Shown here: piece after piece, positions 37,307-47,021 of the stretch
How the letters are laid out: the number at the start of each line of letters is the position of its first letter
Numbering within the stretch: position 1 is the stretch's first letter
NCBI RefSeq assembly: GCF_008831155.1
Contig: NZ_WBKB01000004.1
Coordinates: 186,001-250,000 of the forward strand
DNA length: 64,000 nt
Source of the DNA: Gulosibacter chungangensis
Lineage (GTDB): Bacteria; Actinomycetota; Actinomycetes; Actinomycetales; Microbacteriaceae
Direction of reading: 5' to 3'
Translations under genes and position numbers: made by a program
Notes under the pieces: model-generated
Databases searched by the model: none
What the model was told of the DNA's origin: nothing
Seen by the model: only the letters and a program-made list of their open reading frames with translations

Positions 37307-38512
37307 CTACAGCAGCAACCAACCAAGAACCGCCGCGGCGATAACCACTGCCCAAGCCGGTGCCTTCCACATTCGGAGGGCAACGAAAGCGGCCGCGGCG
37401 ATCGCTAGCGTCAGCGGGCTTGTGATTCCGAGCGTAAATACGGGGGCGTAGAGCGCTGCAGCAAGAATCCCCACGACACCGGCGTTCACCCCCATGAGGA
37501 CGCGCCGGGCGTGACTGAAGTGACGCACCCGCTCCCAAAATGGCAGAACACCGATCACAAGCAACGCTGCCGGTAAGAAGACCGCAATCAAAGCGATCGC
37601 TGCGCCAACGAGGCCCGTGGGACCCAGCTCATTCATGGCGCCAAGGTACGCGGCGAATGTGAAAAGCGGGCCCGGCACTGCCTGTGCCGCGCCGTAGCCA
37701 GCGAGGAATGCATCCGCCGAAACCATACCGGTCCCGACGACTTCGGCCTCCAGCAACGGGAGAACGACATGTCCACCGCCGAATACCAGTGCGCCGGCGC
37801 GGTAGAAGCTATCAAAGAGCTGTGCCACAGAGTTGCCGGTGGCCGCGACCACGAGCGGAAGCGTAATCAACAGCGCGCCGAAGATAGCGAGGCTTCCGAT
37901 GGCGACGGGGCGAGGGACCGAGAAATGCTTCATTGGTTCGGATGCGTCCGGTGCTTCAGTGCGAAGCCAGACCAAGCCGATGAGGCCTGCTGCAACGATG
38001 GCGATGACCTGCACAGCAACATGGGGGATAAGCAACACTGCGATCAGGCTGAGCAGCGCGATTGTTGCGCGCTTGGCATCGGGCGTGAGCGTGCGAGCCA
38101 TACCGAAGACTGCGTGTGCCACCACCGCAACCGCCGCGGCTTTCAATCCGCTAATCCAACCTGCATCCGAGAGATCACCGAACGACGCGACCCCGAACGC
38201 GAAGCCGACTAGGACAATTGCGGACGGCAGGGTGAACGCGGACCAAGCCGCTAAGAGACCCCAGAGGCCTGCGCGTTGCAGGCCGATGGCCATGCCCACC
38301 TGACTTGATGCTGGACCGGGGAGAAACTGGCAGAGGGCAACCAAATCCGCGTACTCGCGGTCGTTCAACCAGCGCCTACGTTCGACAAACTCCTCGTGAA
38401 AATATCCGAGGTGCGCGACTGGGCCGCCGAATGAGGTCACCCCAAGCCGAAGAAAAACACGGAACACTTCCCAGACATTCTTTGGGCGGAGGCGAACAGA
38501 AGAGGTGGTCAC
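37307..38512 (-). CDS. chrA: Chromate transporter, long-chain ChrA type
   Basis: About 401 residues forming the two homologous halves of bidomain CHR proteins. The N-terminal half has FLRLGVTSFGGPVAHLGYFHEEFVERRRWLND and CQFLPGPASSQVGMAIG. The C-terminal half has AGALVFGGGHVVLPLLEAEVV and GYGAAQAVPGPLFTFAAYLGA. About ten membrane segments are visible. It exports chromate through the membrane. The GTG at 38512 gives the best N-terminus (MTTSSVRLRPKNVWEVFRVF), although a longer frame opens at 38584. The 3' end is 29 bp from the FNR-type box of the next operon on the same strand. Confidence 0.9.
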   Translation of the reverse strand: MTTSSVRLRPKNVWEVFRVFLRLGVTSFGGPVAHLGYFHEEFVERRRWLNDREYADLVALCQFLPGPASSQVGMAIGLQRAGLWGLLAAWSAFTLPSAIVLVGFAFGVASFGDLSDAGWISGLKAAAVAVVAHAVFGMARTLTPDAKRATIALLSLIAVLLIPHVAVQVIAIVAAGLIGLVWLRTEAPDASEPMKHFSVPRPVAIGSLAIFGALLITLPLVVAATGNSVAQLFDSFYRAGALVFGGGHVVLPLLEAEVVGTGMVSADAFLAGYGAAQAVPGPLFTFAAYLGAMNELGPTGLVGAAIALIAVFLPAALLVIGVLPFWERVRHFSHARRVLMGVNAGVVGILAAALYAPVFTLGITSPLTLAIAAAAFVALRMWKAPAWAVVIAAAVLGWLLL

Positions 38513-38641
38513 ACATCCATGGTGCCCCGTCGGGAGACGGCGCCGGGCCGAGTTCACGAACAGTTCACTCGCGGCGGAGCTCATGCGAAATGCGGGACCA
38601 AAGCAGTCAGCATCACTCGAGGCAGCGCGCTCCAGAGCTAA

Positions 38642-38998
38642 TCAGCTGGCAGCGAGCGTCGGTAGTGGCTCGGCGATGTCAACGAGTTGATTCGCAAGGA
38701 GAGCTTCATCGCCCGGAGCGCCGAGCTCTTACGCCACAAGATTGCACGCCGGATACGCAATGAGGTGCTGCCGGGAGCTGCGCCCCGGTTCGATGTTCCA
38801 TTCCGGAATCCAGAACCACCGCACAAATGCCGCGAGGTCGCCGGTGACAGGCTCGCGGTGAAAGGTCGGAAGTGGTGCCGGGTACAGCACCCCGCGCGAG
38901 GCGGCCGGGTTCGAACTCACACTCGGCATTGTATTCACGGAGAATGTGGCGCGAATCTTCAAGCCAGGTGGCCCGCACTCGTCATAGATTTGCCTCAT
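38642..38998 (-). pseudogene. AraC-family regulator (DUF6597 type), remnant
   Basis: The N-terminal part is recognisable: SRGVLYPAPLPTFHREPVTGDLAAFVRWFWIPEW, then PGRSSRQHLIAYPACNLV, as in DUF6597/AraC regulators. The frame then hits a stop. In another frame the middle helix GDEALLANQLVDIAEPLPTLAAS appears and ends at 38642. About 90 residues between these parts and the whole DNA-binding domain are missing. The native start is probably near 38926 rather than 38998. The neighbouring VOC gene is divergent and could have been its target. Confidence 0.65.
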
Positions 38999-39497
38999 GA
39001 ATACTGCAGCGAATGGTCAATACACCGATCACGGCACGCCCAAAAGTGCCAGTAGCCTGACCCCGTTCTTGGCGATCCCAAACGCCCGTGAAGCCATCGA
39101 TTTTTATCGGGATGTGTTTGGGGCGCGAGTCGTTGATGTCACGGAGATGGGCGGAGCCGTCGTTCACGCCGTGCTCGACTTCGGGCACGGACAGCTTCAA
39201 CTTGGCGAGCCGGTGCCTGACTACCGACTTGTTGCCCCACCCGCGGGCGAAGATGACTGCTATTCCATGGGGCTTTATGTGCCAAACGTCGACGAGGTGG
39301 TGGCCGCGGCCGAAGCTGCGGGCGCGGTGATCCGCGAGCCAGTCATGAATTTTGTTTCAGGGGACCGCTATGCGAGCATCCGCGACCCGTTTGGAATCCG
39401 TTGGTCAATCATGACCCGCATCGAGGACATTTCGGAAGAAGAGAGCGCCCGCCGCGTCGCTGAGTGGGCAGCGACGCAGCAGGAACAAAATAGCTAG
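38997..39497 (+). CDS. VOC-superfamily (glyoxalase/PhnB-like) protein
   Basis: A 166-residue protein with two beta-alpha-beta-beta-beta modules: TPFLAIPNAREAIDFYRDVFGARVVD, then VVHAVLDFGHGQLQLGEPV and YSMGLYVPNVDEVVAAAEAAGAVIREPV, ending with YASIRDPFGIRWSIMTR. The final DPFG.RW motif and candidate metal ligands (His and Glu) fit PhnB/glyoxalase-type members. These include dioxygenases, isomerases and resistance proteins, so the substrate is unknown. Its stop overlaps that of the CitE-like gene in CTAG, the two genes being convergent. Confidence 0.8.
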   Translation: MNTAANGQYTDHGTPKSASSLTPFLAIPNAREAIDFYRDVFGARVVDVTEMGGAVVHAVLDFGHGQLQLGEPVPDYRLVAPPAGEDDCYSMGLYVPNVDEVVAAAEAAGAVIREPVMNFVSGDRYASIRDPFGIRWSIMTRIEDISEEESARRVAEWAATQQEQNS

Positions 39498-40342
39498 GCT
39501 GGGTCAATCCCGAACGCGCGAGCGAGTCCGTCGATGCGTTCCGCACGGTGCAAACGCGGCAGGTCACTGCCATCGCGAACCACGCGGCCGCGGGCATTGA
39601 ACTCAGCGAGGAACTCGCGCGCCCAGCCGACATCCGACGCTGGCGGGCTGAACATTTCGTTAATCACCGGCAGCTGGTTCGTGTCGAGGCAGAGCTTGCC
39701 GGTGAGCCCGAGGCTTACTGCGGTTTCGGATTGCTCGCGCAGGATCGGGTGGCTCTTGCTCACCGTCGGGCCGTCGATCGGTCCGGTCAAGCCTGCGATT
39801 GCGCTCGCCACCGTGAGGCGAGAGCGCGGATACGACATCGCAAGATCGGTGGCGGAAGTACCGGTGTCGCGGCGATAGTCACCGCTGCCGAAGGCGAGGC
39901 GGAACACACCCTTGGCCTGCGCAATCTCGACGGCACGCTCGATACCGATTGCAGATTCAATGAGCGGAATCACGGGGGTGGTGCTGCCCAAACGCTCAAA
40001 GGTTTCGGTGACCTGATCGGCGGATTCAACCTTGGCGAGCATCACACCAGAAAGCCCCGAATTGCCGCGCAACAACTCCACGTCGTCTTCCCAGTAGGAA
40101 GTACCGTGGACGTTAAACCGCACCCACGCGTCGTTCTCCTCCGCAAACCACTTCAGCACCGACTCACGCGCGCTGTCTTTTTGGGAGGGGTCCACACCGT
40201 CTTCGAGATCAAGGATGAGCTGGTCGCTGCGAGATGCGCGAGCCGCATCGAAGCGGTCTTCGGCGCGAGCAGAAAGCAGCAGCCAGGATCGCGAAATTTC
40301 GGCGGGGACGGGCGGCTTGGTGGCCGCGGTGGGGCTAGTCAT
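39494..40342 (-). CDS. CitE/HpcH-HpaI-family aldolase or lyase
   Basis: A 282-residue TIM-barrel protein with SWLLLSARAEDRFDAA (phosphate/CoA-binding arginine region), LILDLEDGVDPSQKDSARESV, the metal-binding glutamate in IPLIESAIGIERA, and FRLAFGSGDYRRDTGT. These match citrate-lyase beta-subunit-like proteins of the HpcH/HpaI superfamily, which cleave or condense acyl-CoA or 2-oxo acids. No other citrate lyase subunits are present, so a stand-alone malyl-CoA or citramalyl-CoA lyase-like role is more likely than fermentative citrate cleavage. It is convergent with the VOC gene. Confidence 0.82.
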   Translation of the reverse strand: MTSPTAATKPPVPAEISRSWLLLSARAEDRFDAARASRSDQLILDLEDGVDPSQKDSARESVLKWFAEENDAWVRFNVHGTSYWEDDVELLRGNSGLSGVMLAKVESADQVTETFERLGSTTPVIPLIESAIGIERAVEIAQAKGVFRLAFGSGDYRRDTGTSATDLAMSYPRSRLTVASAIAGLTGPIDGPTVSKSHPILREQSETAVSLGLTGKLCLDTNQLPVINEMFSPPASDVGWAREFLAEFNARGRVVRDGSDLPRLHRAERIDGLARAFGIDPA

Positions 40343-40475
40343 TCATATTCCTTTGTGTCGCCAGGCGGATTACACCCGGATGAGTTTTCCAGCAGGATGG
40401 GATGCTCGCGAATATTGGGGGATATCTCGCGTGGGATCCGCTGAAGTTTGGAGGTCATTTCGCAGCAGGGTGCAG

Positions 40476-41555
40476 TTATGCAGCCTTAGCCGGAGTTGCA
40501 AGTCGTTCCATCGCGGCTACCGCGGCCTTTCGGCCAGCGCGAGTCGCGCCTACGGTCGAAGCGGATGCGCCGTAGCCGACAAGCAGGATGCGCGGGTCAC
40601 GATCAACCTGCACCACGCCGGTCGTGCGTACCCCGCCGCCGGGCTCGCGCAGGTGCAGTGGCGTGAGGTGATCGAGGTCGGGGCGGAAGCCGGTGGCCCA
40701 GAGGATGACATCGGTGGCGACGCGTTTGCCGGATTCAAACACCACCGCATCGCGTTCAATCCGTGCGATCTTCCCGTCCGAAACGAGTCGGCCACGGTCG
40801 CGCGCCGCGAGGTATTCGGGCCAGGGTGGGATACCGGTATTGCGCACCACACTGTGGGGGACAAGTCCGGCGCTCGCCCGCGCATCCACCCGTTCTTCGA
40901 CGGCCACGCCCCAGCGTTCGTCGAAAGGATCCTCAACCCAGTCGGGTTCCCGACGCGTCGACCAGGTAGTGGTGGCACCTGCCTGTTCGAGCATCAGGAT
41001 GAACTGCACCGCGGAGAGGCCACCCCCAACTACGACGACGTGCTTGCCAGCGAAGTCGTCAGAGCACCAATAGTCCACGGTGCGCAGCTGCAGGCCTTCG
41101 AAGTTGTCGGCGCCGGGAGCGTAGGGCACGAACGGCTTCGTCCAGGTGCCAGTTGCATTGATCACCAGCCGGGTCTGCCAGGTTCTTGAGCCGGCACGAA
41201 CCTCGAGGGGTGCATCCGGAGCACTGCCGAGCGAGCGTACTTCGTCGACCTTCACGGGGCGCTCGATTGGCAGCGCGAACTTTTGCTCATATTCGCCGTA
41301 GTAGCGGGAGACCACCTCGGATGCGGGCTCGGTGGGGTCCGGTTCGCCGAGCTTGAGCCCGGGCAAATCGTGCACGCCGTGGGCTTTGCCGAGAGTGAGT
41401 TCGGGCCAGCGGTGTCGCCAGGCACCGCCGGGGCCGTCGTTGCGATCAAGCACGACAAAGTCTTCCCAGGGCTTCAACCCACGGCGCTGCAACCAGTAGG
41501 CGGCGGTGAGACCAGCTTGCCCCGCGCCGATGATGACCACTTCCAACAGCCTCAT
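40476..41555 (-). CDS. Flavin-containing monooxygenase-like FAD/NAD(P)H oxidoreductase
   Basis: About 359 residues from the ATG at 41555, which places the FAD motif VVIIGAGQAGLTAAYWLQRRG at the N-terminus as usual; a longer upstream frame adds only basic, unstructured codons. A second Rossmann motif VVVVGGGLSAVQFILMLEQ (NADPH) lies near residue 170. DVILWATGFRPDLDHL near 300 is the ATG motif of the family. GPGGAWRHRWPELTL near 40 resembles Baeyer-Villiger/FMO-like enzymes and CzcO-type proteins. The substrate is unknown. Nearby genes are a CitE-like lyase and a broken M20 peptidase, both on the same strand. Confidence 0.82.
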   Translation of the reverse strand: MRLLEVVIIGAGQAGLTAAYWLQRRGLKPWEDFVVLDRNDGPGGAWRHRWPELTLGKAHGVHDLPGLKLGEPDPTEPASEVVSRYYGEYEQKFALPIERPVKVDEVRSLGSAPDAPLEVRAGSRTWQTRLVINATGTWTKPFVPYAPGADNFEGLQLRTVDYWCSDDFAGKHVVVVGGGLSAVQFILMLEQAGATTTWSTRREPDWVEDPFDERWGVAVEERVDARASAGLVPHSVVRNTGIPPWPEYLAARDRGRLVSDGKIARIERDAVVFESGKRVATDVILWATGFRPDLDHLTPLHLREPGGGVRTTGVVQVDRDPRILLVGYGASASTVGATRAGRKAAVAAMERLATPAKAA

Positions 41556-41628
41556 ACTCTTTTGTAACGGGAATCTGCGCGGATTACTTCCCGAAGGCCG
41601 CTCCGATCTCCGCGAGGGATGCGCTGCC

Positions 41629-42496
41629 TCAGGACTCGCCGCCGAGGTAAACGAGCGCAGCAACGGCGGCGGCGCGAGTCATCGTCTCGAGCGTGGGATC
41701 AATCGCTGGCGCGAAGAACGGCGAGTGGTTCGCAGGGATATCGGACTCCGTGGATTCCGGAGCGCGTGCGGCAGCGAGCTTGTCGGGCGGGGTCGATCCC
41801 ACCATCCAATAGGTATAGGGAATGCCGAAGGCATCCGGAATCGTGCTGAAATCTTCGGATGCCGTGTTCGGCTCGGTGTGGAAGACCTGCTCCGTACCAA
41901 AATGCGCACGAAATGCTTCGGTGACGCGGTCGTTAACGAGCGGGTCGTTGGTGGTCAGCGGGAACTGGTCGTAATACTCGAACGTAGGTTCTTCGGGAGA
42001 ACCTGATGCCTGGCATTCGCTCCGCACGACGCGGCACCTTCTCGACCAGCGCATCCGCCACCATCGCGCGAGCACCCGCTGCGGTTTCTTCCGCCGGCTG
42101 GAAGAGCGCCACGTGCGTCCCAGACCATGAACCCCGGTGGTCGCTGAGCAACTTCACCGCACCGAGTAGCGCGGCGATGTGAAAATCGTGACCGCAAGCG
42201 TGCATCACGCCATCGATGGTGGATGCGTAATCCAGGCCCGTCTGTTCCGTTAACGGCAGCGCATCCATATCTGCCCGGGAGAGGACTATTGCGCCTGGAC
42301 CGTTTTCAAGGACACCGACCACGCCGGTGCCGCCGATCCTCTGCGGCCGATAGCCGAGCGCGGCAAGTTTTTCTTCGACCCGCTCAGCCGTCTGCCGCTC
42401 TTCGAGACTCAACTCGGGATGGCGATGAAAGTGTTTATAGAGCTGCCGCTGCCAGTCGAGCTGCGCATCCAAGCACTTAAATATCTCCGCCTTCAC
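41629..42496 (-). pseudogene. M20-family amidohydrolase with internal deletion and frameshift
   Basis: From GTG 42496 the N-terminal half is normal: WQRQLYKHFHRHPELSLEERQTAERVEEKL, then RADMDALPLTEQTGLDYAST, MHACGHDFHIAALLGAVKLL and LFQPAEETAAGARAMV. These include metal ligands of M20 aminoacylase/indole-3-acetyl-amino-acid hydrolase-like enzymes. Near 42030 about 130 residues, the lid/dimerisation domain, are lost and the frame changes. A second frame carries ECQASGSPEEPTFEYYDQFPLTTNDP and the C-terminus with EPNTASEDFSTIPDAFGIPYTYWMVG. The gene cannot yield an active hydrolase. Confidence 0.8.
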
Positions 42497-42587
42497 GATG
42501 GCCTTTCGCTCGGAACATGAACACCCCGAATCGTACGCCCGGATGCCTGAAATCACTGCCGAAAGGCACTGACCATGCTGTGAAAGT

Positions 42588-42617
42588 GGCGGCCCCGCTT
42601 CGAGAAGCGGGGCCGCC
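42588..42617. terminator. GC-rich hairpin terminator
   Basis: A 13-bp perfect stem, GGCGGCCCCGCTT with AAGCGGGGCCGCC, and a loop of about 4 bases. It lies just after the alcohol dehydrogenase stop (minus strand). On that strand ACTTTC follows the stem. Confidence 0.7.
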
Positions 42618-42643
42618 ATCTAGTCGGTGCGGACCGAAATGGA

Positions 42644-43582
42644 TTATTCGGCGACCTTCGCAACCAAGCGGCCCTTCGCGGTGCCGTCCTGGAGCATCTT
42701 GATGCCTTCCGGAATTTCCTCGAAGTCGATCTCGGTGAGCACCGGCTTGAGCTCGCCGGAGGCCATCCACTTCATGACCGAGGCGATGTCTTCCTTCGAA
42801 CCACCGTTGGAGCCGATCAGCGAGACCTTGCCGAGGATCAGTGCGTTGGTGCTGATCGTTGCCTCGAGCTTGCCCATGCCGACCTGGACCACGACGCCCT
42901 CGCGCCGGACCGTTTCGATGGCTGCAGCGGTCGTGGTGCCGAAACCGGCGTAGTCGATGATGACGTCAAGTTCGTCATCCTTGAACTCGCTGATGTCCTT
43001 AGCGACCTTGACGGCGCCTGCTTCTTTTGCTCGGTCCCAGACCGATTCGTTGACTTCGGCGACGTAGATTTCGGCACCTTCGAGATGCGCAACTCGCGCA
43101 CCGATCTGGCCGAGGCCACCAAAGCCGATGATGCCGACCTTCTGGCCAGCCTTCACGCCACCGGTGGACAGTGCGCCCACGGAAGTCATACCCGCGTCGG
43201 TCGCGGCCGCGGCCTGAGCGAACGAAACGCCTTCCGGGATACGTACGAGCTGCTCGGCGTCTGCCTCGGCGCGTGCTTCCCAGCCGCCATTAACGCCGTA
43301 ACCGAAAGGACCGATCATCGGCCAGACGGCGACCTTGTCGCCAACCTTCCAATCGGTGACCCCTTCGCCAACTTCACTAATCACGCCAGCGGTTTCGTGA
43401 CCGGGGACCACGGGAGTGTCCATAATCGCGAGCCAGCCTTCGTCTTCCAAAATGCCGACATCAGAGTGACAGAGGCCTGCTGCCTTCACATCCACGACGA
43501 CCTTGCCGGGGCCTGCGGTGGGCTCGGGGATATCCGTGCGCTCGAACGGCTGGTGAGTGGTGTGGAACATCCAGGCTTTCAT
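42644..43582 (-). CDS. Zinc-dependent alcohol dehydrogenase
   Basis: About 312 residues from ATG 43582 (AAGGAG upstream). Catalytic zinc ligands are in AAGLCHSDVGIL near 37 and VPGHETAGVISEVGEGV near 62. The NAD motif IIGFGGLGQIGARVAHLEG lies near 155. The stretch with four structural-zinc cysteines, normally near residue 90, is replaced by WPMIGPFGYGVNGGW, so the protein is shorter (usually about 340) and has lost the structural zinc lobe. Such variants are known among medium-chain dehydrogenases. It may still be active on a small alcohol or aldehyde. It is a single-gene unit bounded by a terminator. Confidence 0.82.
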   Translation of the reverse strand: MKAWMFHTTHQPFERTDIPEPTAGPGKVVVDVKAAGLCHSDVGILEDEGWLAIMDTPVVPGHETAGVISEVGEGVTDWKVGDKVAVWPMIGPFGYGVNGGWEARAEADAEQLVRIPEGVSFAQAAAATDAGMTSVGALSTGGVKAGQKVGIIGFGGLGQIGARVAHLEGAEIYVAEVNESVWDRAKEAGAVKVAKDISEFKDDELDVIIDYAGFGTTTAAAIETVRREGVVVQVGMGKLEATISTNALILGKVSLIGSNGGSKEDIASVMKWMASGELKPVLTEIDFEEIPEGIKMLQDGTAKGRLVAKVAE

Positions 43583-43749
43583 CGAATTCTCCTTATTCAA
43601 TTCCATGCATAATCATGCAAATGTCACTTTAGTTTATCCCGCGCGCTAATTCTGCGCATGGCCGATGCTAATGCGCTGAGCGAACACCAAGGTTGCTAGC
43701 CTGAGGCGAAAGCACGCCGATAGAAGTCAGAGACGACTAAAGGAATCCA

Positions 43750-46047
43750 ATGGCATTCATAACGCAATCTGCGAATTGGTGGCGGGCTCACCGCACAGCA
43801 ATTCTGTCTAGTTTCGCCGCCCTATTGATTTTGTTGCTCACCGTGGGTGGGGCTAACTCAATCGCCAGGGCGGTCACGAGCCAATCGGAAGAGGGCTCGA
43901 GCGCGGTCGAGGGACAAACCTTCACGATCGCCACCGACACCACCTGGGCCCCCTTTGAATTCGAACGCGATGGGGAACTGCGCGGCATCGACATCGACCT
44001 CATAAACGCGGTCGCCGAGAACCAAGGCTTCAACGTCAAGATCGATGTGCTCGGCTTCGACGGTGCGCTCGCGGCCGTACAAGCAGGTCAAGCCGACGCC
44101 GTGATGGCAGGCATGTCCATCACCGACGAGCGCAAGGAAATCTTCGACTTCTCCAACCCGTACTTCGACTCGGGTATTCAAATGGCGGTCGCCAAGAATG
44201 ACGATTCGATCGCATCCTATGAGGACCTCGCGGGGAAGACCGTCTCGGCCAAGACCGGCACTGAAGGCTACGCCTTCGCGGAGCAACTCGCTGGCGAATA
44301 CGGGTTCACCGTCACCGGCTTCCAAGATGCCGCGGATGCGTACAGTGACGTGACCTCGGGCGGCTCGGTCGCAGTCTTCGACGACTATCCGATCCTCGCG
44401 TATGGCATTGCTACCGGGAACGTCGACCTGAAGACGGTAACCCCGCAAGAGAAGGCATCCAGCTACGGCATGGGCGTCAAGAAGGGGCAGAACGCCGAAC
44501 TTCGCGAAGCCTTCAACGAGGGGCTGATGAACCTCATTAAGGACGGCACCTACCAGGCCATCCTCGAGGACTACCTCGGCGACGACGCTCCCGACGCGAC
44601 CACGATCGGCAACGGTCAGGCGGTGCTCGGGAACGAACAGCTCGAACCGGGCGAACCCGGCGAGCTCCCGGTCAACCCGAACTTTGCCACCGACACCCCG
44701 GTCACCAACGGCAAGTTCATCATCGCCACCGACACCACCTTCGCGCCGTTTGTCTTCCAGGAGAGCGGCCAGAACGTCGGCATCGACATGGACCTGATCC
44801 GTGCGATTGCGGCCAACCAGGGCTTCGAAATCGAGATTCAAACCCTCGGATTCGATGCGGCACTGCAAGCCGTTCAGTCGGGTCAGGCCGACGGCGTGAT
44901 CGCGGGTATGGGGATTACGGACGAGCGGAAGCAGGTCTTCGACTACTCGGAGCCTTACTTCCAGTCGGGCACTCAGATGGCAGTCGCCGTCGAAAGCGAC
45001 ATTGAATCCTATTCGGATCTCGCGGGACAAACTGTCGCGGTGAAGACCGGAACCACCGGGTATGACTTTGCGCAGTCCCTTGCCGAGGAATACGACTTCA
45101 CGATTAACGCCTTCCAAGACTCGGCCGACATGTACAACGATGTCGCTGCGGGTAACTCTGCGGCCACCTTCGAGGACTCACCGGTCCTGCAGTACGGCAT
45201 CGCATCGGGCAATGTTCCGCTCAAGCTCGTCACCGATCCAGAACCGGGTTCTGAATACGGATTTGCGGTAAACAAGGGGCAAAACGCGGAACTGCTCGAG
45301 ATGTTCAATGAGGGTCTGCAGAACGCCATGGATTCCGGCGCGTATCAGCAGATCATCGACCGCTACCTCGCCACCGACCAGGACGAATCAACGGGCACCT
45401 CCTTCTTCGCCCTCGTGGCGAACGCCTTCCCGTCGCTGATGTACGGTCTCGGGCTGACGCTCATCGCGACCTTCCTCTCGCTCATCTTCGCGATGATCTT
45501 GGGTGTGCTGTTCGGCATCCTGAAGCTCTCCGGGAACGTGTTCTTGCGAGGGCTCGCGGGCGCCTACGTGAACATCTTCCGTGGCACCCCGGTGCTGGTG
45601 CAGGCGTTCTTCTTCTACTTCGGTGTGCCAGCCATTACCGGCCAGCCACTGGACGCCCTCACCGCCGGTGTGATCACATTGTCGCTCAACGCGGGTGCCT
45701 ACATCACCGAGATTGTGCGCGGTGGTGTGCAGTCGGTGGACACCGGCCAGATGGAAGCCTCGCGTTCACTCGGTATGAGCTGGGGTTCGTCAATGCGCAA
45801 GGTCGTGATGCCGCAGGCATTCAAGATCATGACGCCGAACCTCATCAACCAGCTCATCATCACGCTGAAGGACACCTCGCTGCTCTCGGTACTCGGGTTC
45901 GCCGAACTCACGTACCAGGGTCGTATCGTCATTGCATCCACGTTCCGTTCCTTCGAGATCTGGCTCGTGGTCGGCGCGATCTACTTCATCGTGATCTGGC
46001 TGCTGACGCTGCTGTCCAACTATTTCGACCGCAAATTTAATAAGTAG
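43750..46047 (+). CDS. Amino-acid ABC transporter: two substrate-binding domains fused to permease (GlnP type)
   Basis: The 765-residue protein has an N-terminal membrane anchor ([19 protein letters not shown]). Two tandem SBP_bac_3 binding domains follow at about residues 55-285 ([20 protein letters not shown]) and 315-545 ([20 protein letters not shown]), joined by a Pro/Gly-rich linker. The permease domain from about 560 has [38 protein letters not shown] and the EAA-type loop around [25 protein letters not shown]. This is the layout of lactococcal GlnP. It would import polar amino acids such as glutamine with the ATPase encoded 9 bp downstream. Confidence 0.92.
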   Translation: MAFITQSANWWRAHRTAILSSFAALLILLLTVGGANSIARAVTSQSEEGSSAVEGQTFTIATDTTWAPFEFERDGELRGIDIDLINAVAENQGFNVKIDVLGFDGALAAVQAGQADAVMAGMSITDERKEIFDFSNPYFDSGIQMAVAKNDDSIASYEDLAGKTVSAKTGTEGYAFAEQLAGEYGFTVTGFQDAADAYSDVTSGGSVAVFDDYPILAYGIATGNVDLKTVTPQEKASSYGMGVKKGQNAELREAFNEGLMNLIKDGTYQAILEDYLGDDAPDATTIGNGQAVLGNEQLEPGEPGELPVNPNFATDTPVTNGKFIIATDTTFAPFVFQESGQNVGIDMDLIRAIAANQGFEIEIQTLGFDAALQAVQSGQADGVIAGMGITDERKQVFDYSEPYFQSGTQMAVAVESDIESYSDLAGQTVAVKTGTTGYDFAQSLAEEYDFTINAFQDSADMYNDVAAGNSAATFEDSPVLQYGIASGNVPLKLVTDPEPGSEYGFAVNKGQNAELLEMFNEGLQNAMDSGAYQQIIDRYLATDQDESTGTSFFALVANAFPSLMYGLGLTLIATFLSLIFAMILGVLFGILKLSGNVFLRGLAGAYVNIFRGTPVLVQAFFFYFGVPAITGQPLDALTAGVITLSLNAGAYITEIVRGGVQSVDTGQMEASRSLGMSWGSSMRKVVMPQAFKIMTPNLINQLIITLKDTSLLSVLGFAELTYQGRIVIASTFRSFEIWLVVGAIYFIVIWLLTLLSNYFDRKFNK

Positions 46048-46055
46048 GGATTCTC

Positions 46056-46835
46056 ATGACAAATAAAGAACCCGTATATACCCAACCCATCACCGTCGAT
46101 GGCGGCGACCCGATTGTCGTCAAGGACCTCTACAAGAGTTTCGGCAGCAATGAAGTGCTCAAGGGCATCGACCTCGCGGTGAAAAACGGCGAAGTGATTG
46201 CGATCATCGGGCCTTCAGGTTCCGGAAAATCCACGCTACTGCGATGCCTGAACCGGCTCGAGGACGTCACCAAGGGTGAGGTGATCATCGTCGGAGCGAA
46301 TATCGCAACGGCAAAGGGCAAAGAACTCGATGTGGTCCGGCAGCGGGTGGGGATGGTGTTTCAGCACTTCAACCTTTTCCCGCACATGACCGCGCTTGAG
46401 AACGTTGCGCTGGCACCGATCGAAACTGGCAAACTCAAGAAGGCCGAGGCACGCAAGCGAGCCGAGGACCTCCTTGATCGAGTCGGGCTCGGCGATAAGA
46501 AACAGCACCGACCGTCACAACTTTCGGGTGGTCAGAAACAGCGTGTGGCCATTGCTCGCGCGCTCGCGATGAGCCCTGAGATCATGCTCTTCGATGAGGC
46601 AACTTCAGCCCTTGACCCGGAAATGGTTGGCGAGGTACTCCAGGTGATCCGTGACCTTGCCGCATCGGGCATGACCATGGCGCTCGTCACTCACGAAATG
46701 GGCTTCGCTCGCGAGGTCGCCGACCGCGTGGTGTTTATGGCGGAAGGCAAAGTCGTCGAGACCGGCCCACCGGCCGACCTGTTCGATAACCCGAAGGAGT
46801 CCCGCACCCAGGACTTCCTGTCGAAAGTCCTCTAG
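46056..46835 (+). CDS. glnQ: Amino-acid ABC transporter ATP-binding protein (GlnQ type)
   Basis: A 259-residue ATPase with Walker [10 protein letters not shown] near residue 53, Q-loop [12 protein letters not shown], signature [16 protein letters not shown] near 153, Walker [16 protein letters not shown], and H-loop [16 protein letters not shown]. It is the energising subunit for the GlnP-type fusion encoded immediately upstream (9 bp gap). Two hairpins directly after the stop should end the transcript. Confidence 0.94.
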   Translation: MTNKEPVYTQPITVDGGDPIVVKDLYKSFGSNEVLKGIDLAVKNGEVIAIIGPSGSGKSTLLRCLNRLEDVTKGEVIIVGANIATAKGKELDVVRQRVGMVFQHFNLFPHMTALENVALAPIETGKLKKAEARKRAEDLLDRVGLGDKKQHRPSQLSGGQKQRVAIARALAMSPEIMLFDEATSALDPEMVGEVLQVIRDLAASGMTMALVTHEMGFAREVADRVVFMAEGKVVETGPPADLFDNPKESRTQDFLSKVL

Positions 46836-46846
46836 CACTGTGGTGA

Positions 46847-46869
46847 CACGGTGACATCTTGACACCGTG
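46847..46869 (+). repeat. Short inverted repeat after glnQ
   Basis: CACGGTG (46847-46853) pairs with CACCGTG (46863-46869) across 9 bases, embedded in a longer repeated TGACA-rich context. It lies 11 bases after the glnQ stop. It may assist the larger hairpin that follows. Confidence 0.45.
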
Positions 46870-46883
46870 ACTCGAAATTCACC

Positions 46884-46949
46884 GTTCCATGCAGAAAATG
46901 GCCTCCGACCCTCTTATAAGCGAGTCGGAGGCCATTTTCTGCATGGAAC
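46884..46949. terminator. 26-bp perfect hairpin, probable bidirectional terminator
   Basis: Bases 46884-46909 are perfectly complementary to 46924-46949, with a 14-base loop containing CTTATAAG. Inside the stem, AAAA precedes and TTTT follows the GC-rich core (GGCCTCCGAC/GTCGGAGGCC), the pattern of a rho-independent terminator working on both strands. The outer part of the stem (TTCCATGCAG/CTGCATGGAA) is longer than a terminator needs. Confidence 0.7.
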
Positions 46950-47021
46950 CGTAAAACATGCCTGCTTAAGACCGGGCTGCGCTGCGGAATATCGGCGGCG
47001 ATACGCAAGTTGTATCCCAAG

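Noticed and set aside
43858-45117. Open frame of 419 codons opposite the amino-acid transporter gene
   Set aside because: Antisense shadow; repeated Val/Leu/Arg/Glu pattern mirrors the duplicated binding domains on the plus strand.
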